In this document: positions 20,298 to 29,484 of the stretch, piece by piece
How the letters are laid out: every line of letters starts with the position of its first letter
Position numbering within the stretch: position 1 is the stretch's first letter
Origin: Legionella yabuuchiae
GTDB lineage: Bacteria; Pseudomonadota; Gammaproteobacteria; Legionellales; Legionellaceae
Reading direction: 5' to 3'
Length of the DNA stretch: 64,000 bases
Assembly (NCBI RefSeq): GCF_900640115.1
Contig: NZ_CAAAIW010000008.1
Coordinates: 40,073-104,072 of the forward strand
Made by a program: the position numbers and the translations under genes
The notes under the pieces: model-generated
What the model saw: the letters and a program-made list of their open reading frames with translations, nothing else
The model's database searches: none
What the model was told of the DNA's origin: nothing

Positions 20298-21680
20298 TTA
20301 ATCTACCCCTTGATAACCCGTGTAAGCCAAATCCTCAAAACGTGTGTATTTGCCAAGAAATGCGACCCGTACCTTACCAATAGGCCCATTTCTTTGTTTT
20401 GCGATAATAATTTCAGCGGTGCCTTTATCTGGGCTATCTTCGTTATAAACTTCATCCCGATAAATAAAGCAAATTAAATCCGCATCTTGCTCAATCGCTC
20501 CCGATTCACGAAGATCAGACATAATAGGCCGCTTATCGTGACGTTGTTCCAAGCTTCGATTTAACTGGGATAAGGCAATAACAGGAACGTCTAATTCCTT
20601 GGCTAAGGATTTTAAACTTCGAGAAATTTCTGAAATTTCTCCGGTACGATTATCCGCTTTAAACCCTGGCACTTTCATCAGCTGAAGATAATCCACCACA
20701 ATCAACCCTAATTGCCCATGTTCTTTGGTTAATCTTCGAGCGCGTGCGCGCATTTCAGCAGGACTTAATCCTGGCGTGTCATCAATAAATAAAGGCGCTT
20801 CAGAAAGCATATGCACGGAAGAAGTGACTCTTGGCCAGTCATCATCATCTAATTTTCCGGTGCGGATACGGTGTTGATCAATTCGGCCGAGAGAAGACAT
20901 CATCCGCATCGCTAAAGAATCCGCTGGCATTTCCATTGAAAACACCAACACCGGCTTTTGTGCTTTTATGGCAGCATGTTCGGCCATATTCATCACAAGC
21001 GTTGTTTTACCCATTGAGGGGCGCCCTGCTACAATAATTAAATCAGACTTTTGTAACCCTGAGGTCATTTCATCTAAGTCTTGCAAACCGGTAGGAAGTC
21101 CAGTGATGGTCTCTTCGCTATGATAAAGCTCATCAATGCGTTCAACCGCACGGACTAAAATGGATTTAATCGCTTCTGGACCACCTTCGCTTGCGGTTTG
21201 CTCGGCAATGGCAAACACCTTCGTTTCTGCAAAATCCAACAACTCAGCCACTTCTCGACCAAGAGGATTATAAGCAGAATCGGCGATATCATTAGCGACA
21301 TTAATGAGCTGACGTTGTACAGACTTTTCGCGAACAATATCTGCATAAGCAGAAATGTTAGCCACACTAGGCGTGTTATTGGCTAACTCAAAAAGATACG
21401 CTTCCCCTCCGGCTTGATCCAGCAAGTCAAGGTTTTTCAAAGTATCTAGAAGCGTGACCACATCAAAGGGTTGAGTCTTACTGGCCAAATCACTAATGGC
21501 ACGAAATAAAATTCGATGTTCGGTTCGGTAAAAATCGGTCTCACATAACTTAGCGCTGATCTTATCCCAGGATTGATTGTCTAACATTACGCCGCCAATG
21601 ATAGATTGCTCGGCTTCAATTGAATGCGGTGGGCGCTTTAAAGGATCAGCAGATTGTTTACGCGTTTTTAGCTCGACCAT
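20298..21680 (-). CDS. dnaB: replicative DNA helicase
   Basis: 460 residues: N-terminal helical domain (PPHSIEAEQSIIGGVMLD) and RecA-like ATPase domain with Walker A GRPSMGKTTL (K225), Walker B LIVVDYLQLM and the arginine-finger region. Unwinds DNA at the fork as a hexamer. No intein. Leads the dnaB-alr pair; the 426-base gap upstream faces the effector-like gene at 22107. Confidence 0.97.
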   Translation of the reverse strand: MVELKTRKQSADPLKRPPHSIEAEQSIIGGVMLDNQSWDKISAKLCETDFYRTEHRILFRAISDLASKTQPFDVVTLLDTLKNLDLLDQAGGEAYLFELANNTPSVANISAYADIVREKSVQRQLINVANDIADSAYNPLGREVAELLDFAETKVFAIAEQTASEGGPEAIKSILVRAVERIDELYHSEETITGLPTGLQDLDEMTSGLQKSDLIIVAGRPSMGKTTLVMNMAEHAAIKAQKPVLVFSMEMPADSLAMRMMSSLGRIDQHRIRTGKLDDDDWPRVTSSVHMLSEAPLFIDDTPGLSPAEMRARARRLTKEHGQLGLIVVDYLQLMKVPGFKADNRTGEISEISRSLKSLAKELDVPVIALSQLNRSLEQRHDKRPIMSDLRESGAIEQDADLICFIYRDEVYNEDSPDKGTAEIIIAKQRNGPIGKVRVAFLGKYTRFEDLAYTGYQGVD

Positions 21681-22106
21681 GGGCTTTTTATAACAAAATT
21701 TAAAGATTCTATTGTATCGGTGTTTGTATCAAAAGCAATGAAAACATGACTACAAGGCAAAATCATGACATGTACAATTTATACATCCTATGTATCACTC
21801 AAACTCAGATTGGATATTTCAAATCTCGTGCCTCAGATTGATACACAAATAGATTCCCGCTGCGCGAGAATGACATAAAATGAACAATCACTTGCGCTAT
21901 TAATTATACTTAATGGTATGATCTTGATCTTCATGTTTTGCTTGAAAAATACACACCCAGAAGGATTTGTAGTATGATAAAAACAAGCGTAGCTTCGCTG
22001 CGAGTGGTCCAGATGCGTTGGAATCAGTGATATCCACTTGGTCGGGATGAACAGGAGTTGCTTAATCTGCTAGATAAATCGGGAGAAAACCATTAAAAGA
22101 ATACAA
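21681..22106. other. gene-free gap with possible decayed reading frame
   Basis: A 426-base AT-rich stretch. From an ATG at 21974, preceded by AAGGA at good spacing, one frame reads 18 codons (MIKTSVASLRVVQMRWNQ), a TGA at 22028-22030, then 21 more codons (starting YPLGRDEQELLNLL) to a TAA at 22094-22096. This could be a broken short gene or the lost 5' part of the following gene. Bases 21850-21875 (CCCGCTGCGCGAGA) resemble an intergenic repeat half. Otherwise nothing recognised. Confidence 0.35.
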
Positions 22107-23192
22107 ATGAACCAAAACTGTGCTGAGGTTATGCTTATTAAAGCCACTCAATTAGTTATGAGCGTACGTTTACAGTTTCAATATGAACAAGACATTCAAG
22201 ATAGTCAAATCGATATTAGCTCTGCTTTTCTATTTAGCCCAGATGAACAAAAGCAATTATGGCACAGTGGGAATGAGAAAGAAAAATTAGAACATGATCT
22301 CAAGAAACTTGATAAAAATAACGTTTACTTGTTACGTACAGGGACCAATGGTGGCGCTGGACATTGGCAAACGCTCTATTTTGATAAGACGAGACACGGA
22401 TGGATCAATTATTCCACCGAAGTTAATAATTATCAATTAACAGAAAACGATCGTTTATCGGAACGTGGAACAGGCTTACTTTCACCGTTCGCTAAATGGG
22501 GTGCTGATCATGGTCAATACGCTTTTTTATTGGTTGAAGCGTCTCCGCAAAACTTAATCAAAGCTGCTAACTATCTCTATGATTATAGAACACTTGGCCA
22601 AGACCAAGCCGAAGAAAAATCATGGGAGCGTCAAGAGAATTTTTATGCGGCTCTTAAAGCAGAAGAGGACGCTTGCGATGTCGGTGAAGCGTTGTTTGCT
22701 CAGATAAATCCCTATAAGCAACCATTTGATGAGTTATTAAATGAACTCAAAATCAAAACAGATGAGCTTATCGAGAAAGGAGGGAAAACCAACCCTCACC
22801 ATGGTAGGTATAAACAGGCTAAATTGGCCGCCGAACAATTAATTACGACACTGGAAGATGCGAGGGAGCAATTTTTCAATCATGAGATAACCCAGAATAC
22901 GTTTGATGCGTTCAAAAATAATTGTAATAATGCTATCCAGAACGCTGGCGAAGAGTTTCAGAAACATCGTGGCTGGCACGCCGTCAATCCAATATTAAAA
23001 GGATTGTTAGGCGTTCTTGCTGCACTAACCATCATCCCGGCCTTGGTGGCACATAGCACAGCAAAACATGGATACGCAGGCACTTTCTTTAATACACCAA
23101 AAACCGATTCGGCGGGTAAGTTACAATCATTCCAAGATAATTTGGAAGATAAAGTGTTGAGTAACCTTGACCCCTCAAAAAATAATCAATAA
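22107..23192 (+). CDS. effector-like protein with hydrophobic C-terminal module
   Basis: 361 residues, no signal peptide. N-terminal part includes GTNGGAGHWQTLYFDKT followed by GWINYST, which resembles the His-containing strand of OTU/Ulp-type cysteine proteases, but I cannot place a catalytic Cys with confidence. The middle is helical. The C-terminal 75 residues hold a hydrophobic helix pair (ILKGLLGVLAALTIIPALVA) and GYAGTFFNTPKTDS, a tail I believe recurs at the ends of many Legionella proteins. Together with its isolated position this suggests a Dot/Icm substrate; that is inference. No clear ribosome site before the ATG, and possible remains of a longer 5' end lie upstream. Confidence 0.65.
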   Translation: MNQNCAEVMLIKATQLVMSVRLQFQYEQDIQDSQIDISSAFLFSPDEQKQLWHSGNEKEKLEHDLKKLDKNNVYLLRTGTNGGAGHWQTLYFDKTRHGWINYSTEVNNYQLTENDRLSERGTGLLSPFAKWGADHGQYAFLLVEASPQNLIKAANYLYDYRTLGQDQAEEKSWERQENFYAALKAEEDACDVGEALFAQINPYKQPFDELLNELKIKTDELIEKGGKTNPHHGRYKQAKLAAEQLITTLEDAREQFFNHEITQNTFDAFKNNCNNAIQNAGEEFQKHRGWHAVNPILKGLLGVLAALTIIPALVAHSTAKHGYAGTFFNTPKTDSAGKLQSFQDNLEDKVLSNLDPSKNNQ

Positions 23193-23225
23193 GACGTAGG
23201 TTGGGGCACGGCCCAACCCAATGGA
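23193..23225 (+). terminator. possible hairpin after the effector-like gene
   Basis: GGTTGGG and CCCAACC (about 23199-23219) form a seven-base-pair stem with a GCACGG loop just past the stop codon at 23190-23192. The T-rich tract is about 25 bases further on, so it is either a weak terminator or a copy of a widespread GTTGGG-type intergenic repeat. Confidence 0.35.
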
Positions 23226-23357
23226 ATTTCATTCTCTATTTTCTTTTCTATACTTTAACATTACAAGATAGGTGACGTGATTTGTTGATTGCACATACAG
23301 TGATTTGCCTATAACATGCCCATCTTGTTTTGTTTATTGGTGTTTTCGAGGTTTTGA

Positions 23358-24167
23358 ATGTTGTATAGAGTTAAAAATTCCGTTTGCGTTAGCGAAGAGA
23401 TCTTGGATGCAGCTCATCACATTGAATCGTTAGTGTCTGTTGAGCCAGACAGCAAAGCGTCGGTGTTAGCTCGTTTACAAAAGGCCATGGCTCCTATGCC
23501 ACTGTCTTGCTGTATAGCGGTTTGCACTTATGCTGTATTTAGTCACTTTTATGAGCAAGATGCCCAGCAGGAGCGCTGCTTTCTAGACGCATTTCATAAT
23601 CTTCAAATGAATAAGCTTCGGCACCAAAGTCATTATTATGATAGAAAACCAATAGAAGCCTTAGAAAAAGCCAAACTAAAACAAAGTCGTTTCATGAGCC
23701 ATACCTTTTTTGACTTAAGCAAAGCGGCTTCAGAAAAAGAGATATTAAAAGCCGAAATTACAAGGCTTGAACAAGAAATATCGGAATCAGCGCCAAACAC
23801 TTTATCTCATTTTCTCTTCATCGCTGATGTGGTTGTCCATCTTGAAGAGCAAAATCTTTTACTAAGCGAGCAGACAGTACGCATTAAAGCAGATCTGCTA
23901 CAGCATCCGATTGAATGGATAAAAAGGCTTCTTCCTGCTATGCTGCAACTCTCCACACTGGCTTACAGCAAAGAAGAAACTGCTGAGTCATCCTATAAAG
24001 CAGTTATTGAAGCTATCCTAAGTGGTGTTAATATTTGTCTTTCTCCTCAAACAACAGCACTTCAAGACCTACAACAGACGTTATTGGACAAATACCTTGA
24101 AAAACACATGGATAAGCCTACCGACGAATCAGCTTCTCCTGCTATGGCTGGAAGGGGTTTGAAGTGA
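23358..24167 (+). CDS. helical cytoplasmic protein of unknown function
   Basis: 269 residues, no signal peptide or membrane helix. Mostly predicted helix, with a heptad-like stretch around 125-145 (SEKEILKAEITRLEQEISES). GAGG precedes the ATG at good spacing. It lies 165 bases after another effector-like unknown on the same strand. Not recognised. An effector role is possible only by context. Confidence 0.6.
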   Translation: MLYRVKNSVCVSEEILDAAHHIESLVSVEPDSKASVLARLQKAMAPMPLSCCIAVCTYAVFSHFYEQDAQQERCFLDAFHNLQMNKLRHQSHYYDRKPIEALEKAKLKQSRFMSHTFFDLSKAASEKEILKAEITRLEQEISESAPNTLSHFLFIADVVVHLEEQNLLLSEQTVRIKADLLQHPIEWIKRLLPAMLQLSTLAYSKEETAESSYKAVIEAILSGVNICLSPQTTALQDLQQTLLDKYLEKHMDKPTDESASPAMAGRGLK

Positions 24168-24302
24168 GAACTATAAAGCTCATGCGGTTGTTTGAGTATT
24201 TAAACCCATCGTCAGCATCTCATGGATTAAGTATCTGAATCGACTTCGTAGCACATGGAGGCAATATTGTTTGCTTACCCCTAACAGAAATATGATGTAA
24301 TC

Positions 24303-24322
24303 GGTTCAGCTTAAGCTGAACC
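24303..24322. terminator. perfect 20-bp palindrome beyond the DUF2147 gene
   Basis: GGTTCAGCTTAAGCTGAACC, arms of eight plus TTAA centre, seven bases after the stop of the minus-strand gene at 24330. No T-run follows on the minus strand, so the terminator role is tentative. Confidence 0.4.
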
Positions 24323-24329
24323 CTGACCG

Positions 24330-24761
24330 TTACTTACGCACCCAGACTTGGGTTCTTCCTAACATAGACATGCCAACATAGCCGCGCACATATAATTTAT
24401 TTCCTTTAACGGTAATTTTGGCGTTATAAATTTTGCCGGATTTAGGGTCTAAAATTTTACCGCCGGTCCAAGTGTTCTCATTTTTTTTCTCTAATCCCCA
24501 GAGAAATTGCAACCCTTTGATTGGCTTATCTTTGAATTGACCAGGACATTTGATGCATTTACCAGTATCCCCAACTTGTTTATGCACTTTAACAATACTG
24601 CCGGTTAATGTCCCACCTGATTCAGACAATCTAACCACTGAACGTGGTTTACCGGTTTTGTCATCGATGGTTGTCCATAATCCCTCAACTGCTTCTGCAA
24701 ACGCTAGAGGAAAATACAAGATAGCCAGAATAGCAATTAACCATTTTCGCCCAACTCTCAT
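24330..24761 (-). CDS. DUF2147 exported protein
   Basis: 143 residues: signal peptide (hydrophobic LIAILAILYFPLAFAEA) and a DUF2147 domain, visible as GLWTTIDDKTGKPRSVVRL, then LQFLWGLEKKNENTWTGGKI, ILDPKSGKIYNAKI and the end GRTQVWVRK. A CIKC pair (about 68-71) may form a disulphide. Members are periplasmic lipocalin-like beta barrels without assigned function. Monocistronic. Confidence 0.88.
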   Translation of the reverse strand: MRVGRKWLIAILAILYFPLAFAEAVEGLWTTIDDKTGKPRSVVRLSESGGTLTGSIVKVHKQVGDTGKCIKCPGQFKDKPIKGLQFLWGLEKKNENTWTGGKILDPKSGKIYNAKITVKGNKLYVRGYVGMSMLGRTQVWVRK

Positions 24762-24846
24762 CTTAGCTCTCCAAAAATTGATAGAAACCGTAGAGAAGAA
24801 TAGGTTAACTATTAGAGATTTGCAATGCGTCTATCTAAAACCATTC

Positions 24847-27024
24847 TTAAGATAAGGGGGCAAAAAGAGCTTCGAGTTCATGCTCACTAAAGCTCAGACT
24901 ACCGGTTGCTTTATTGGATAAAATTCCTTCAACCAGTTGCCGCTTATTGTCCTGCATCTTTAAAATGGCTTCTTCGACGGTGCCTGCCGTAATTAACTTG
25001 TATACAAATACCGGGTTTTCCTGACCAATACGATGACTCCGATCCGTGGCCTGGTCTTCAACGGCTGGATTCCACCAGGGATCATAATGAATCACGGTAT
25101 CTGCCTGAGTTAAGTTCAATCCAGTCCCACCCGCTTTTAAACTAATCAAAAAGATAGGCGCCTTTCCTTCTTGAAATTGGTTTACTATTTCCGTGCGATT
25201 TTTCGACTGGCCGGTAAGTTTTAAATAATCATATTGTTTGGCCTCAAGTTCTTGTTCAATTAATTTCAGCATGGAGGTAAATTGCGAAAAAATTAAAACA
25301 CGCCGACCTTCATCCATTAAATTTTCCAGTATCGTTAATAAAGCATCCATCTTGGCGGAGTGCCCATAAGCCATCTTTGCATCAACCATTGTTAAAAGCC
25401 TGGGATCGCAGCAAACCTGTCTTAATTTTAATAACGCATCCAACAAAATAATCTGGCTTCGACCAATACCTTGCGCAGCAATCGCATCTCTGACTTTTTT
25501 CTCCATTAACAGACGAATCGCTTCATAGAGATCCCGCTGAGGTCCGGCTAATTCAATGGTGTAGGTGGTTTCAGTTTTTGGAGGCAATTCTTTTGCGACT
25601 AAACTTTTTGTACGTCGTAACAAAAAGGGCTGAAGTCTTAGTCCCAATAGTTTTTGACGCTCAAGGGAGCCCTCTTTTTCAATAGGATTTTTAAATTGAT
25701 GACGAAACTGCCGCGGAGTACCTAGTAGTCCAGGCATTAGAAAATTAAATAAGGACCACAACTCACCTAAATGGTTCTCTAAGGGAGTCCCTGTCAAGCA
25801 CAACCGATGCTGTGCTTTGAGTTGCTGAATGATTTGAGTGGTTTTTGTGCGCGCATTTTTGATAAATTGCGCCTCATCTAAAATTAGGTAATAAAACGTA
25901 TACTTTAAAAATCGTGTTTTGTCTCGTTGAATTAATCCATAAGTAGAAATCACAACATCATAATGGTTAAACTCGTCTTCATGGCGAGACGAGCCATGAA
26001 AGACTAACACTCGTAAATCAGGTGTAAATCGCTTAGCTTCTTCGTACCAATTTCCAACTAGGCTTGTCGGAGCAATGATTAAGCAAGCTTGATCCAGACG
26101 CCCTTGTTCTTTTTCTAATTGTAGTAGCCCCAATGTTTGGATGGTCTTCCCAAGCCCCATATCGTCCGCTAAAACACCACCAAATTGATTCTCACGAAGA
26201 CATGAAAGCCAGCTTAAACCTTGCTTTTGATAGGGACGAAGTTCTGCTGTTAAGCCCGCTGGAACAGGAACTTCTGGAATATATTTTAAATTAGATAATT
26301 GTAAAAGAGATTGTCGTAAAGCTTGTGTTCCCATCCAACGCGATGTGCTTGCAGCAAGCGCCTGCTCTGCTTCAATCATTAATAAAAGTTGGTGTGATTT
26401 AAGCTTTAATAATTCTTGTGCAGATTCTACTCGATAATGTAACAGTAATTGTAAGAGTGGTTTTATTCTTCCTAAGCTCATTTTTAAGCTTTTGCCCTGG
26501 CTCAACGGCAATTTAATCTCCATATTGTCTGAGAGATTTTCTAATGTTTTAGCATCCCAGCGGCTTATTAAATCCACTACTATCGGAACGATATTGATCT
26601 GCTTGCCATCAATCAAAATGCCGAGTTGGTAGGAAAAAAAATCTTGGGCAGACGAGCCAAGGCTAGAAAACCACTCAAAGTCATCTGCTTCAAGAACTTT
26701 CTCTTTTGCATAATACAGTGGGGCGGAAAGAACCTCTTGGGGTTTGGCATTGAATTCTTTGGCTTGAAGGGCAAGAATTGCAGCGGCGGCATGCACGCAA
26801 TTGTTTCGTGTATTACAACTACAATCGGCAGGAATTTTAGGCCAATGTTTTAAGTCGATATGAACATTATAAATATGGTTTGAGGAATCTTTGACGCGAG
26901 CTTTAATCAACCCATCGCTCAAACGAACATTCAGTACATAACCATGAGCCTGGTACTCATGACTTTGATTTAAGACAATTGGAGAAAATACTTCCTCCAT
27001 CCGTGATATAGCGGTCTTCAACAT
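24847..27024 (-). CDS. SWIM zinc finger-SNF2 helicase
   Basis: 725 residues. A SWIM zinc finger near the N-terminus (C68-x-C70, C76-x-H78) is followed by an SNF2 ATPase: Walker A DDMGLGKTIQT (K293), the box LILDEAQFIKN, LTGTPLENHLGELWSLF, and a helicase C domain ending in QATDRSHRIGQ. This is the stand-alone bacterial HepA/RapA-like SNF2 branch with an N-terminal SWIM; it is shorter than many relatives of about 1000 residues. Expected to translocate on double-stranded DNA; target unknown. Alone on its strand. Confidence 0.9.
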   Translation of the reverse strand: MLKTAISRMEEVFSPIVLNQSHEYQAHGYVLNVRLSDGLIKARVKDSSNHIYNVHIDLKHWPKIPADCSCNTRNNCVHAAAAILALQAKEFNAKPQEVLSAPLYYAKEKVLEADDFEWFSSLGSSAQDFFSYQLGILIDGKQINIVPIVVDLISRWDAKTLENLSDNMEIKLPLSQGKSLKMSLGRIKPLLQLLLHYRVESAQELLKLKSHQLLLMIEAEQALAASTSRWMGTQALRQSLLQLSNLKYIPEVPVPAGLTAELRPYQKQGLSWLSCLRENQFGGVLADDMGLGKTIQTLGLLQLEKEQGRLDQACLIIAPTSLVGNWYEEAKRFTPDLRVLVFHGSSRHEDEFNHYDVVISTYGLIQRDKTRFLKYTFYYLILDEAQFIKNARTKTTQIIQQLKAQHRLCLTGTPLENHLGELWSLFNFLMPGLLGTPRQFRHQFKNPIEKEGSLERQKLLGLRLQPFLLRRTKSLVAKELPPKTETTYTIELAGPQRDLYEAIRLLMEKKVRDAIAAQGIGRSQIILLDALLKLRQVCCDPRLLTMVDAKMAYGHSAKMDALLTILENLMDEGRRVLIFSQFTSMLKLIEQELEAKQYDYLKLTGQSKNRTEIVNQFQEGKAPIFLISLKAGGTGLNLTQADTVIHYDPWWNPAVEDQATDRSHRIGQENPVFVYKLITAGTVEEAILKMQDNKRQLVEGILSNKATGSLSFSEHELEALFAPLS

Positions 27025-27171
27025 GTTATAACGAACTCAGGATTTGACCAAACGAACAATGGTAGCAAATTTTTACTCATTTTTCAGTAAATGCATGCCA
27101 TAAAAACGTGCCCTAGTTCTTAAGTTTGGGATATAATACTTTTTTTTAAATCTCTACTATAAACATAGCCT

Positions 27172-28770
27172 ATGCACGACCATTTAAACGTATTAATGGC
27201 CCAAATAAATCCTACTGTTGGCGGCATTAAAGAAAATACGGATAAAATAATTCACTGCATTGATCAACATCAGGCTAAGCATGATCTTATTGTATTTCCG
27301 GAACTCGCTATAACCGGTTATCCTCCTGAGGATCTATTACTACGCGACGAGTTATATGAACGCGTAGATGACGCATTGGAGCAGATTCGAAATCACACCC
27401 ATCAAGCGTTCGTTATTGTTGGCCATCCTTCAAAAGAGGGTGGGCATTATTATAATTCAGCGACCATTTTTCATAACCAGACGTTAGTAAAGCGCTACCA
27501 TAAACAACTATTGCCTAATTATGGCGTATTTGATGAAAAGCGCTATTTTTCCCCGGGAAAACCAGAAGTTTGCCACTTCACTCTAAAACATCATCGCATT
27601 GCACTTTGCATTTGCGAGGATCTTTGGGAAACAGAACCCGTTGAACGCATTATTGCTTCTGATTGTGATCTTCTGGTTTGCATTAATGCATCGCCTTTTG
27701 ATTATAAAAAACACGATCGTCGTAAAGCCTTAGTCCAAAACTATGCACGACAAGGTCTTGTTGTTATTTATGTAAATCAAGTTGGCGGCCAGGATGAACT
27801 GGTATTTGATGGGCAATCGTTTGTTATGAATCAAAACGGGGAGATCAAAGCGCGTGCTCCTGTCTTTAAAGAAGATTACTCCACAATAACCATTCAAGGG
27901 AAAGAGATTAAGGGAGCAATCTCACCTTCCCTTTCAGAGGAATCATTAATTTATGAAGCCTTGGTTTGCGGACTTAGAGATTACATCCAGAAAAATAATT
28001 TTCCTGGCGTTATTCTTGGTTTGTCAGGGGGGATTGACTCCGCTCTGACGCTTGCCATTGCTGTTGATAGCTTAGGTAAAGAACGCGTTCATGCGGTTAC
28101 GATGCCATCGAGATATACTGCTTCCATGAGTTCTGAAGATGCCTTAAAACAATTAAATATACTGGGAGTTTCATACACCTCCCTTCCCATCGAAAGTACG
28201 TTTAATGTCATATTAGATACTTTAGCCCCTTCTTTTCAGGGATTAAAAAGAGACGCAACCGAAGAAAATATCCAAGCAAGAATTCGTGGGCTGTTTCTGA
28301 TGGCTTTATCGAATAAAACAGGTAATATGGTCTTAACCACAAGCAACAAAAGCGAAACAGCCGTTGGATATTCAACTATTTATGGCGATATGGTTGGAGG
28401 ACTAGCGTTACTAAAGGACGTTTATAAAACTCAAATTTATAAGCTGGCCCGATACCGCAATAATCTCTCGCCTGTCATTCCTGAACGTGTTTTGGTTAGA
28501 CCCCCAAGCGCTGAGTTATCTGAAAATCAAACGGACCAGGACTTTCTTCCAGAATACCCTATTCTTGATGGGATTATTGAGCTTTACATGGAACAAAATA
28601 AGAGTGTCGAAGAGATTATAGCGAAAGGATATAAGCCCGATGAAGTGGAACGACTTATAACGTTGATCAAAAGAAATGAATATAAACGTCGTCAGTCAGC
28701 TCCTGGGATAAAAGTAAGTACACGTTCTTTTGACCGTGATTGGAGATATCCGATCACAAATCACTTCTAG
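27172..28770 (+). CDS. nadE: glutamine-dependent NAD+ synthetase
   Basis: 532 residues: N-terminal nitrilase-type glutaminase domain with the Glu-Lys-Cys triad visible in FPELAITGYPPED, RYHKQLLPNYGVFDE and CICEDLW, and C-terminal NAD synthase domain with the PP-loop LSGGIDSALTLAI. Makes NAD+ from deamido-NAD+ using glutamine. Full length with no damage. Monocistronic; a short stretch separates it from two outer membrane protein genes. Confidence 0.95.
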   Translation: MHDHLNVLMAQINPTVGGIKENTDKIIHCIDQHQAKHDLIVFPELAITGYPPEDLLLRDELYERVDDALEQIRNHTHQAFVIVGHPSKEGGHYYNSATIFHNQTLVKRYHKQLLPNYGVFDEKRYFSPGKPEVCHFTLKHHRIALCICEDLWETEPVERIIASDCDLLVCINASPFDYKKHDRRKALVQNYARQGLVVIYVNQVGGQDELVFDGQSFVMNQNGEIKARAPVFKEDYSTITIQGKEIKGAISPSLSEESLIYEALVCGLRDYIQKNNFPGVILGLSGGIDSALTLAIAVDSLGKERVHAVTMPSRYTASMSSEDALKQLNILGVSYTSLPIESTFNVILDTLAPSFQGLKRDATEENIQARIRGLFLMALSNKTGNMVLTTSNKSETAVGYSTIYGDMVGGLALLKDVYKTQIYKLARYRNNLSPVIPERVLVRPPSAELSENQTDQDFLPEYPILDGIIELYMEQNKSVEEIIAKGYKPDEVERLITLIKRNEYKRRQSAPGIKVSTRSFDRDWRYPITNHF

Positions 28771-28832
28771 GCTTGCAAAAAAAAGCCAAATCGATAACAT
28801 TGACGTAATAAAATATAATAACAAGGAGTGTC

Positions 28833-29471
28833 ATGCGAATCGCCTTAATTCCAGCGGCTATTATAGCGAGTACTGCTGCCTATGCCGCAACACCAATTGA
28901 CGGTTTATATTCCAGCGTATTTGGTGGCTATACTTATTTACCAAACAACATCAGCATCACTAGACAAGGATTAACCCGAACCGACTCTGACTATCAAAGT
29001 GGCTTTAATGCCGGCGGGAGCATTGGATATAAAAGCAACCCGTTACGTTATGAGGGCCAGCTGACCTATTTATCAGCAAACTTAAATAAATTTAGAATAA
29101 ACGGTATTCAGCAAACTGGGGTAACAGGGTATTCCAATGCGATCTTAGGCATGGCAAACGTTTATTATGATATCCCTCCCATTCTTGAACCCATTCAACC
29201 CTTCCTGGGTGTTGGTCTCGGCTATGCTTGGGTTCATGCCAAACTAGGAAGCACAGGTCCAGGAGTGACTACCTCTTATGAAGGTTCTAATAGTGTTTTT
29301 GCTTACCAGGCATTAGCAGGATTAACTTATAATTTTGCTGAAAATTATGCTTTAAATCTTGGCTATCGGTATATTGGAACAGAACGCGCGGATGATCTTG
29401 GAAAAGTCTTTCAAGCTCACTCGGCTTATCTAGAAGTGGTCTATCGTTTTAATGAAGTTTTGTATAAGTAA
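28833..29471 (+). CDS. outer membrane beta-barrel protein
   Basis: 212 residues with a signal peptide (RIALIPAAIIASTAAYAA). The mature part shows alternating amphipathic strands with GY/GF turns (PFLGVGLGYAWVHAKLG, NYALNLGYRYIGTE) and ends in an aromatic residue pattern near YRFNEVLYK, as in small 8-stranded OmpA/opacity-type barrels. AAGGAG before the ATG. The 3' end approaches the next, similar gene; the two form a tandem pair. Confidence 0.82.
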   Translation: MRIALIPAAIIASTAAYAATPIDGLYSSVFGGYTYLPNNISITRQGLTRTDSDYQSGFNAGGSIGYKSNPLRYEGQLTYLSANLNKFRINGIQQTGVTGYSNAILGMANVYYDIPPILEPIQPFLGVGLGYAWVHAKLGSTGPGVTTSYEGSNSVFAYQALAGLTYNFAENYALNLGYRYIGTERADDLGKVFQAHSAYLEVVYRFNEVLYK

Positions 29472-29484
29472 AGGATTTCAAGAT

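Noticed and set aside
21771..21790. CATGACATGTACA near 21775 as another short-palindrome copy
   Set aside because: It shares only a few bases in a different order with the arm and has no second arm.
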